In this document: positions 1 through 4,862 of the stretch, piece after piece
Numbering within the stretch: position 1 is the stretch's first letter
How the letters are laid out: the number at the start of each line of letters is the position of its first letter
DNA from: Flavobacteriales bacterium UBA4474
GTDB taxonomy: Bacteria; Bacteroidota; Bacteroidia; Flavobacteriales_D; Sanyastnellaceae
Direction: 5' to 3'
Assembly (NCBI GenBank): GCA_002389295.1
Contig: DGOE01000161.1
Span: 1 to 9,185, forward strand
Length of the DNA stretch: 9,185 bases
Notes under the pieces: generated by a model
What the model was told of the DNA's origin: nothing
The model's database searches: none
The model's input: the letters and a program-made list of their open reading frames with translations, nothing else
Position numbers and translations under genes: made by a program

Positions 1-549
1 CGCGCGCGCCTTGGGCGCCCTGTATCCGCGCTTGAAAAGGGCGTCCTTTCCCACCAGGTCCAGTGAAATCGTCACCTCCTCCCCCGCAATGTGCAGGTGC
101 ACCATTTGCTCGGGTGCCGTGCGGTTGATGTTCAAATGGTGTACAGCGCGCCCCCGGGATTCCGACTTGAAATGGTCGTTCAGGGCGTCCTTGAGCCGGA
201 ACATCGCAAACTGATCGTGCGGGAAATGGTCGCTGTTGACCGTGACATCCAAGGCCAGTGATCGCCGCGGATCAATCCACCTTCCCCAGTCCAACTTGAC
301 GGCCTTGGCGTGCAAATCGTCGGGGCCGTTGGCTTTGAAGGAAAACACAGGACGGAGCACGCGTACCGAAAAACGGGTGCAATGCAGAAAACGATACAAC
401 ACCTCATCGGTGGCCTCAAACTTGGCACTGCGGCGGCCGGGTTCTACTGCATTGGCCCCGTGCGACTCCAACTCCTGGCACAAGGCCGGTTCGAGTCCCA
501 TGAGCGTTCGGACGACGTAGGCGTTGGCCTTGTTTTGTGGCGCTTTCAT
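1..549 (-). CDS. THUMP-domain class I SAM-dependent RNA methyltransferase (RlmL-like), 3' end missing
   Basis: The frame is open for 183 codons from the ATG at 549-547 to the left edge with no stop, so only the N-terminal half is present. It starts MKAPQNKANAYVVRTLMGLE, the usual opening of the RlmL/UPF0020 family (aromatic-V-x-T-x-x-G-L-E). A THUMP-like region follows, including 'DVTVNSDHFPHDQFAMFRLK' around residues 110-130. The visible part ends with 'SLDLVGKDALFKRGYR' near residues 161-176, matching the conserved LDxxG...L-x-KRGYR segment that joins the RNA-binding part to the Rossmann methyltransferase domain. By family, the enzyme should methylate a guanine N2 in 23S rRNA using S-adenosylmethionine. 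The catalytic NPPY motif lies outside the window, so activity cannot be judged. The start overlaps the stop of the SUI1-like gene as ATGA (549-546), implying an operon with translational coupling. The family is secure; the exact target (RlmL or another RNA) is inferred. Confidence 0.88.
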   Translation of the reverse strand, partial: MKAPQNKANAYVVRTLMGLEPALCQELESHGANAVEPGRRSAKFEATDEVLYRFLHCTRFSVRVLRPVFSFKANGPDDLHAKAVKLDWGRWIDPRRSLALDVTVNSDHFPHDQFAMFRLKDALNDHFKSESRGRAVHHLNINRTAPEQMVHLHIAGEEVTISLDLVGKDALFKRGYRAPKARA

Positions 550-896
550 CCTCCTTTGTGTTTGACGCGGTAACCCGAAGCTGTGAGCCAATCGGCAGCA
601 CGGCCGCGGTGGTCACCCTGCAACAGGATCACCCCGTCTTTCCATCCTCCACCCACGCCGCAGTGCGCTTTGAGCGCGCGGGCAACATCCACGGCAACAT
701 CACCGTGGAGCTGGGCATCGAAGCCTTCGATCAACGTGACCTCCTTGCCGCGGCGGGCCTTTTTGTCGCGGGAAATGTAGAGCTGTCCTGGGCCCGCGGG
801 CATTTCCGGAGCACTTTCTGTCGGCAATGCGGCCTTTTCGCCTCCCATCGCCTTGTGCAAATCCGCCAAGGCATCCAAGCTGTTCAGCCTTTTCAT
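546..896 (-). CDS. SUI1/eIF1-family translation initiation factor (YciH-like)
   Basis: A protein of 116 residues from the chosen start. The C-terminal half carries the SUI1 signature: 'KEVTLIEGF', then 'CGVGGGWKDGVILLQGDHRG', then 'LTASGYRVKHKGG' at the very end. This matches the bacterial YciH pattern (CGxGGxxKDGxIxxQGDxR...GxxVKxxGG). Eukaryotic eIF1 monitors start-codon choice on the small ribosomal subunit; the bacterial proteins are thought to act similarly, but their physiological role is poorly fixed. The N-terminal ~40 residues are poorly conserved linker. An in-frame ATG seven codons upstream (917) is possible, but the ATG at 896 is preceded by GGAGAAGG at Shine-Dalgarno distance and begins MKRLNSLDAL. 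The stop TGA (548-546) overlaps the next gene's ATG. The gene is divergent from the secreted protein at 980, with a short shared promoter region. Confidence 0.88.
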   Translation of the reverse strand: MKRLNSLDALADLHKAMGGEKAALPTESAPEMPAGPGQLYISRDKKARRGKEVTLIEGFDAQLHGDVAVDVARALKAHCGVGGGWKDGVILLQGDHRGRAADWLTASGYRVKHKGG

Positions 897-897
897 A

Positions 898-905
898 CCT
901 TCTCC
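898..905 (-). promoter_or_regulatory. Shine-Dalgarno-like site that decides the SUI1-gene start
   Basis: On the minus strand the sequence reads GGAGAAGGT directly before the ATG at 896-894, with five bases between GGAG and the ATG. The alternative ATG at 917-915 has no purine-rich site before it. Bacteroidota often start translation without a Shine-Dalgarno, so this is a hint rather than proof. A TATCTTCG element at 922-929 would start transcription close to 917, leaving roughly a 20-base leader to the ATG at 896, which fits the same choice. Confidence 0.45.
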
Positions 906-917
906 ATCCTTGGACAT

Positions 918-979
918 GAAGCGAAGATAGAAGGGTCTCGCCCGGTTTTCGTATCTTTATATAAGTTCAGACGAAAATC
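918..979. promoter_or_regulatory. Divergent promoter region between the SUI1-like gene and the secreted protein gene
   Basis: This 62-base gap separates two genes read outward, so it should hold both promoters. The Bacteroidota primary sigma factor favours a -7 element TAnnTTTG. On the plus strand TATCTTTA (952-959) matches all but the last base and lies 20 bases before the ATG at 980. On the minus strand TATCTTCG (922-929) has one change. Neither has a convincing TTG -33 element at the usual distance. The elements are seen in the sequence; their function is inferred. Confidence 0.35.
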
Positions 980-1666
980 ATGTTTTCAACTCCGCTATTT
1001 CGTTTTTTGATGATGAGCACCTTGTTGCTCACGGCATCCATCAGCCGGTCCCAATGCAACGACTACGACTTGATGTTGCTTTGTGACAGCGCAACGATGG
1101 TGAACATCGCCACATCTTCGGCGGGATTGGACTGTGCATTCAACCCCGATCCTGCCGGTTGCTTCATCACATTGGCCACGCCCCTTTTGCCCACGATGTC
1201 AGCGGGTTGCATTGATTGCTTTTCACAGCAGGCCAATTGTGTACTCGACAATTGCGCCACCATCTGTGCTTTTGGCAGCACCGAAGCGTGCGACGCCTGC
1301 GTCTACGAAAACTGTCAGCCCGCTTTCGAGGCATGCGCTGGCATTGTAGACATGGACAACGATACACACAACAACATCTGCGACTGCGACGACAACAACC
1401 CCCTGCAATACCCTGGTGCCCCGGGCACCAACCAAGGCATTGACAACAACTGCAACGACCTGATGGAAGTCAGTGAAATTGCAGAAATCGGCTGTCCAGC
1501 AGACCTCTCTGGCGACGGGCTGGTGGGGGCGGCGGACCTGGTGATCTTCTTGGGGCAGTTCGGCTGCATGACCGATTGCGGCGATACTGACCTCGACGGC
1601 GATGGCCTGGTGGGCGTTTCCGACCTCGTGGTGCTCCTGGGCCAGATTGGCCTGTTCTGCGAGTAA
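980..1666 (+). CDS. Secreted cysteine-rich protein with MopE-like metal-binding motif and two dockerin-like calcium loops
   Basis: 228 residues. Residues 1-25 form a signal peptide (hydrophobic core FLMMSTLLLTASI, cleavage probably before C26). The mature part has 20 cysteines, suggesting a disulfide-stabilised exported protein. Residues 77-119 hold nine of them in the order C-x2-C-x6-C-x4-C-x3-C-x7-C-x2-C-x4-C-x6-C. Residues 124-160 match the MopE-type putative metal-binding motif (D-x-D-x-D, then CDCDDNNPLQYPGAP, then GIDNNC). Residues 175-195 and 204-224 are two dockerin-like EF-hand loops (DLSGDGLVGAADL, DLDGDGLVGVSDL). There is no T9SS sorting domain and no cohesin partner in view, so export beyond the periplasm and the binding partner are unknown. 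Calcium binding is likely from the DxDGDG-type loops; no enzymatic domain is recognisable. The ATG at 980 is the only start that keeps the full signal peptide; an internal ATG at residue 11 or 12 would shorten it. The O-methyltransferase follows by 17 bases. Confidence 0.85.
   Translation: MFSTPLFRFLMMSTLLLTASISRSQCNDYDLMLLCDSATMVNIATSSAGLDCAFNPDPAGCFITLATPLLPTMSAGCIDCFSQQANCVLDNCATICAFGSTEACDACVYENCQPAFEACAGIVDMDNDTHNNICDCDDNNPLQYPGAPGTNQGIDNNCNDLMEVSEIAEIGCPADLSGDGLVGAADLVIFLGQFGCMTDCGDTDLDGDGLVGVSDLVVLLGQIGLFCE
1502..1651 (+). repeat. Tandem duplication encoding two dockerin-like loops
   Basis: Two 63-base units, 1502-1564 and 1589-1651, each encode 21 residues, with 15 of 21 identical between them (consensus DLxGDGLVGxxDLVxxLGQxG). 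They are separated by a short cysteine-containing spacer (C-M-T-D-C). The spacing of acidic residues fits a calcium-binding loop followed by a helix, as in type I dockerins, which also come in pairs. Confidence 0.7.
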
Positions 1667-1683
1667 CCGAACTTGGTCCGCAC

Positions 1684-2307
1684 ATGGACCTGCACACTTT
1701 TGCCGCAGCCGAGGGTTCTCCTGAACCGCCCTTGTTGGCGCGCCTGAGGCTCGCCACATGGCAACGGACCCGGCACGGCCGGCTCATGACCGACCCGCAC
1801 ACCGGTCGGGTACTCTCCTTGGTGTCTCACATGGTCAGGCCACACACCGCCATTGAACTGGGCACCTTTAGCGGATACGGCACCCTGTGTTTGCTTGAAG
1901 GCCTTGCCCCAGGAGGGACCCTGCATACCGTAGAGCGCAACGACGAGCTCTTTGGCCTTCACGACGCGCACTGGTCCGAACATCCGCGGGGAGGCGACAT
2001 CCAGAGACACCACGGCCAAGCCATGGATGTGCTCGCGGGGTGGCCTGCCAGCACCCCCATTGATTTGGCCTACGTAGACGCAGACAAGGAAAGCGTCGTG
2101 GTGCAATTCGAAGCCCTGCTGCCCCTGATGGCGCCGAGGGGTTGGATGCTGTTTGACAACACGTGGTGGAACGGCACTTTGGAGACGGCCCAGGGGCCAA
2201 AACCCGATGGGCTGCGCGCCCTCAACGACAGGCTCAAAAATGACAGCGCCCTGCAGGTCGTCGTTTTGCCCGTCGGCGATGGCCTCACCATCGCGCGGAA
2301 GCGCTGA
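1684..2307 (+). CDS. Class I SAM-dependent O-methyltransferase (caffeoyl-CoA/catechol OMT-like)
   Basis: 207 residues, a typical length for the metal-dependent O-methyltransferase family 3. The SAM-binding motif I is ELGTFSGYGT at residues 58-67. E84 in 'HTVERND' ends strand 2, where the SAM ribose is usually held. YVDADK at 130-135 and FDNTWW at 157-162 carry D132, D158 and N159, which correspond to the three metal ligands of plant caffeoyl-CoA OMT and catechol OMT. The segment before motif I ('LMTDPHTGRVLSLVSHM') matches the family's conserved N-terminal helix. It should therefore methylate a hydroxyl on a small, probably catechol-like, cytosolic substrate; the substrate cannot be read from sequence. 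The gene starts 17 bases after the secreted cysteine-rich protein and may share its transcript, though no functional link is apparent. It converges on sucC. Confidence 0.87.
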   Translation: MDLHTFAAAEGSPEPPLLARLRLATWQRTRHGRLMTDPHTGRVLSLVSHMVRPHTAIELGTFSGYGTLCLLEGLAPGGTLHTVERNDELFGLHDAHWSEHPRGGDIQRHHGQAMDVLAGWPASTPIDLAYVDADKESVVVQFEALLPLMAPRGWMLFDNTWWNGTLETAQGPKPDGLRALNDRLKNDSALQVVVLPVGDGLTIARKR

Positions 2308-2374
2308 TTACAGGCCGCAGCAGAAAGCGCCGACACCGACGCCAATCAGTCCAGCCGAAAAACGCCGGGCGGCT
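2308..2374. other. Short gap between convergent O-methyltransferase and sucC genes
   Basis: This 67-base gap should contain or overlap transcription stops for both genes. No strong hairpin followed by a T-run is visible on the plus strand. The only candidate is a small hairpin with T5 on the minus strand, listed separately. Confidence 0.5.
2358..2373 (-). terminator. Possible weak intrinsic terminator of sucC
   Basis: Just after the sucC stop the minus strand reads GCCGCCCGGCG followed by TTTTT (2362-2358). A short GCC(G)/(C)GGC stem with a two- to four-base loop is possible, followed by the T5 run. The stem is only three or four pairs, well below a typical terminator, so this is tentative. 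Confidence 0.22.
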
Positions 2375-3583
2375 TCAGAGCACCGCGGCGACCTTGTCGG
2401 CCGCCTCCTGAAGCAGGATGGCGCTGTGCACCTCCAGTCCACTTTCGTCGATCAGCTTTTTGGCCTCCACAGCATTGGTACCCTGGAGCCGGACGATGAT
2501 GGGCACATCGATGGAGCCCATGTTTTTGTAGGCATCCACAACCCCTTGCGCCACGCGATCACAGCGGACGATGCCACCAAAAATGTTGACCAGGATCGCC
2601 TTCACCGCAGGGTCGCGCAGGATGATGCGAAACGCCTTTTCCACCCGCTCGGCATCGGCCGTACCACCGACGTCCAAGAAGTTGGCCGGTTCCCCGCCGC
2701 TGAGCTTGATGATGTCCATCGTGGCCATGGCCAGTCCAGCGCCATTGACCATGCAGCCCACGTTGCCGTCGAGCTTGACGTAGTTCAATCCCGCTTCACC
2801 GGCTTCCACCTCCGTGGCGTCCTCCTCAGAGGTGTCGCGCATGGCGGCGTAATCCGGGTGGCGGTAGAGGCTGTTGCCGTCGAGGGTCACTTTGGCGTCC
2901 ACCGCAATCACCCGGTCGTCGGAGGTCTTGAGCACCGGGTTGATTTCAAACATGGACGCGTCGCTGCCCACGTAAGCCGCATAGAGCGACTTGACGAACT
3001 TGACCATCTCCTTGAATGCCTTGCCGGACAGGCCGAAATTGAAAGCGATGCGGCGCGCCTGGAAATCGCGCAGGCCGAGGGCCGGATCGATGGTCTCCTT
3101 GAAAATCTGATCAGGGGTTTCCTCTGCCACCGCCTCGATGTCCATGCCGCCCTGGGGGCTGTACATGACGATGTTGCGGCCCTGGCTGCGGTCGAGCAAT
3201 ACACTCATGTAAAACTCACGGGGCTCGCTGTCGCCAGGTTCGTAGACGTCTTGGGCGATGAGCACGCGGTTGACCTGCTTGCCCTTGGCGTTGGTTTGGG
3301 CCGTCACCAAGTGGCCGCCCAAAATACCTGCTGCCGTGTCCTTCACGTGTTCGAGTCCCTTGGCCAGGACCACCCCGTGGCTGCCCGTCTCGGTGACCGT
3401 GCCCTTGCCGCGTCCACCGGCGTGGATCTGCGCCTTGACCACGAACCAACCGGTTCCGGTCTCCTCCTGAAGCTGTTCAGCCACAGCGTGTGCCTCTTCT
3501 GGCGAGGAGGCGACGCGCCCTTCTTGGATGGCGACACCGTATTGTTTGAGAATGGACTTGCCTTGGAATTCGTGGAGGTTCAT
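2375..3583 (-). CDS. sucC: Succinyl-CoA synthetase (ADP-forming) beta subunit
   Basis: 402 residues, close to the usual 385-400 for SucC. It begins MNLHEFQGKSILKQYGV, the standard SucC opening. The ATP-grasp nucleotide site is visible as VVKAQIHAGGRGKG (48-61), followed by 'YMSVLLDRSQGRNIVMYSPQ'. Metal-coordinating FEINPV lies near residues 210-215 and 'AVDAKVTLDGN' follows. The C-terminal CoA-ligase domain shows 'GNVGCMVNGAGLAMATMD', then VNIFGGIVRCD near 330-340, then 'RLQGTNAVEAKKLID'. With SucD it interconverts succinyl-CoA and succinate in the TCA cycle, making ATP or GTP. SucD, which carries the phosphorylated histidine and binds CoA, is not on either side, so the subunits are encoded apart here. 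The gene is divergent from lolD with a 68-base gap. No defect is apparent. Confidence 0.97.
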   Translation of the reverse strand: MNLHEFQGKSILKQYGVAIQEGRVASSPEEAHAVAEQLQEETGTGWFVVKAQIHAGGRGKGTVTETGSHGVVLAKGLEHVKDTAAGILGGHLVTAQTNAKGKQVNRVLIAQDVYEPGDSEPREFYMSVLLDRSQGRNIVMYSPQGGMDIEAVAEETPDQIFKETIDPALGLRDFQARRIAFNFGLSGKAFKEMVKFVKSLYAAYVGSDASMFEINPVLKTSDDRVIAVDAKVTLDGNSLYRHPDYAAMRDTSEEDATEVEAGEAGLNYVKLDGNVGCMVNGAGLAMATMDIIKLSGGEPANFLDVGGTADAERVEKAFRIILRDPAVKAILVNIFGGIVRCDRVAQGVVDAYKNMGSIDVPIIVRLQGTNAVEAKKLIDESGLEVHSAILLQEAADKVAAVL

Positions 3584-3651
3584 TGCGCTGCGGATTCTGA
3601 ATGCGGCCTTTTCGGCGCCGCGAAGTTAGCCTTCGGACGTAGCTTTCGCAC
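3584..3651. promoter_or_regulatory. Divergent promoter region between sucC and the LolD-type ATPase
   Basis: This 68-base gap lies between outward-reading genes. On the minus strand TAACTTCG (3621-3628) resembles the Bacteroidota -7 element TAnnTTTG with one change and would give sucC a leader of about 30 bases. On the plus strand TAGCTTTC (3640-3647) also has one change but sits only four bases before the ATG at 3652, implying a nearly leaderless mRNA. No TTG -33 element stands at the expected distance for either. Confidence 0.35.
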
Positions 3652-4305
3652 ATGCTCAAGGCGACCGGCATTCACAAAAGCCACGGCGACCTCCATGTCT
3701 TGCGGGGCGTGGACGTATCGCTGACCGCTGGAGAGGTCGTCTCCATCGTCGGCCCTTCCGGCGCGGGCAAGACCACATTGCTCAACGTTCTCTCCACGTT
3801 GGACCGCGCCGACAGCGGCTCGGTCATCGTGGAAAACACCGACCTCTCCACGCTGCGCGACAAGGCCCTCGCCCGTTTCAGAAACACCCACATCGGCTTC
3901 GTCTTTCAGTTCCACCAACTGCTGCCCGAGTTCAACGCCCTCGAGAACGCCATGCTGCCCGCCTTGGTCGGCGGTACATCCGAAAAGGAAGCAGAGGCGG
4001 CCGCCATGGCACGATTGGAGGAACTCGGCCTCGCCGCCCGGGCCAAACACCTGCCGAGCCAACTCAGCGGAGGCGAACAGCAGCGCGTGGCCGTGGCCCG
4101 CGCATTGGTCAACAATCCCCCCCTCCTCTTTGCCGACGAACCTTCAGGCAACCTCGATACCGCCAATGCCGAAAGCCTGCACGACTTGTTTTTTGATCTG
4201 CGGGACCGCCACGGCCTCACCATCGCATTGGTGACCCACAACGAAGGCCTGGCCAAAAGGGCCGACCGCCAAATTCGCTTGCGCGACGGCAAAATTGAGG
4301 CGTAG
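3652..4305 (+). CDS. lolD: ABC transporter ATP-binding protein, LolD family
   Basis: 217 residues with a complete ATPase core: Walker A GPSGAGKT (34-41), Q-loop Q86 in FVFQFHQLLPEFNALEN, signature LSGGEQ (138-143), Walker B with catalytic glutamate LLFADEP (158-164; D162, E163), D-loop GNLD (166-169), and the switch histidine H196 in VTHN. The FQFHQLLPEF-x-ALEN stretch after the Q-loop is characteristic of LolD, which powers release of outer-membrane lipoproteins from the inner membrane to LolA together with LolC/LolE-type permeases. Related MacB-type ATPases share this subgroup, so a different substrate is possible. No permease gene lies next to it; it stands alone, facing the convergent reductase gene 11 bases downstream. 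A solitary lolD would imply a permease encoded elsewhere, which is an inference. Confidence 0.9.
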   Translation: MLKATGIHKSHGDLHVLRGVDVSLTAGEVVSIVGPSGAGKTTLLNVLSTLDRADSGSVIVENTDLSTLRDKALARFRNTHIGFVFQFHQLLPEFNALENAMLPALVGGTSEKEAEAAAMARLEELGLAARAKHLPSQLSGGEQQRVAVARALVNNPPLLFADEPSGNLDTANAESLHDLFFDLRDRHGLTIALVTHNEGLAKRADRQIRLRDGKIEA

Positions 4306-4309
4306 CCGG

Positions 4310-4326
4310 GTGGGGGTCAGCCCCAC
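4310..4326. terminator. GC hairpin at the convergent lolD / reductase junction
   Basis: GTGGGG (4310-4315) pairs with CCCCAC (4321-4326) around a five-base loop. It sits across the 11-base gap and the 3' end of the reductase gene. There is no T-run after it on either strand, so it is at best a weak or factor-assisted stop that could serve both convergent genes. Confidence 0.3.
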
Positions 4327-4853
4327 TTGCGGATGTAGCGATACTGAATCAGGTCGCTGAAGTATGTGCGGACACCCACCTCTTGAAACTCCGGTGGTAT
4401 TCGTCCCTCCGGAAAGAGGACAACGCCGCGCTCGAGCCGGGTGGGAAAAACCGTCAGAATCATCTCGTCAATCAGACCCAGCTGCATCATTTTCCCGGCC
4501 AATTGAGCGCCTCCATCGCAGTAAATACCGCTGCCTTCCTCAGAGCGAAGGGTCGCCACCAATTGCACGAGGTCTCCAGACCAGCGGTGCAAGGATGGTG
4601 GATCATCTGGAGATGGAACCGCCGATCGGGTGACGACGAACACCTGCTTGTTTGGGTGATAAACATGGCCCATGTCCCTGACCACATCATAGGTGCGGCG
4701 CCCCACCATCACCGTCGAGATGCCCTCCAGGAATTCGGCATAACCGAAGTCCTCACCTTCGCGCTGCTCGGTATTCAAAAAAGAAAGGTCATCTCCCTCG
4801 CCGGCGATGAAGCCGTCCTCGGACATGGCGATGTACAGCGTGACCTTTCGCAT
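4317..4853 (-). CDS. Dihydrofolate reductase-like / RibD C-terminal domain family protein
   Basis: 178 residues, one domain. It begins 'KVTLYIAMSEDGFIAG', the family's first strand and loop. 'VMVGRRTYDVV' at 48-58 corresponds to the MGRxTYE nucleotide-binding motif. 'GIYCDGGAQLAGKMMQLGLI' (109-128) holds the Gly-Gly pair that binds NADPH phosphates, followed by DEMILTVFPTRLERGVVLFPEG, the conserved DE...P...G...LF ending. The family (YyaP/YwjB-like) resembles the RibD reductase domain and DHFR; most members have no proven substrate, and this one is too short and too isolated from riboflavin or folate genes to assign. NAD(P)H-dependent reductase is the safest description. It starts nine bases after the secreted protease's stop and is probably on the same transcript. 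Confidence 0.86.
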   Translation of the reverse strand: MRKVTLYIAMSEDGFIAGEGDDLSFLNTEQREGEDFGYAEFLEGISTVMVGRRTYDVVRDMGHVYHPNKQVFVVTRSAVPSPDDPPSLHRWSGDLVQLVATLRSEEGSGIYCDGGAQLAGKMMQLGLIDEMILTVFPTRLERGVVLFPEGRIPPEFQEVGVRTYFSDLIQYRYIRKWG

Positions 4854-4862
4854 GCGCCTGAC

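Noticed and set aside
1..10. Alternating CGCGCGCGC at the left edge
   Set aside because: It is coding sequence of the methyltransferase (Ala/Arg codons) in a GC-rich genome, too short to call a repeat.
537..1010. A 157-codon plus-strand open frame
   Set aside because: It is antisense to the SUI1-like gene and crosses the divergent promoter gap into the secreted-protein gene; no domain is visible.
1315..2106. A 263-codon minus-strand open frame
   Set aside because: It is antisense to the cysteine-rich protein and the O-methyltransferase, both of which have signal peptide or motif support; its translation has no recognisable motif.
2311..2379. A short minus-strand stretch after sucC reading AARRFSAGLIGVGVGAFCCG before a stop, like a small membrane segment
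   Set aside because: No start codon lies in this frame after the sucC stop region, and the length is too short to separate from chance.
2153..3724. A 523-codon plus-strand open frame opposite sucC
   Set aside because: It overlaps three strongly recognised genes (O-methyltransferase end, sucC, lolD start) and has no domain of its own; it arises from GC-biased codon use in sucC.
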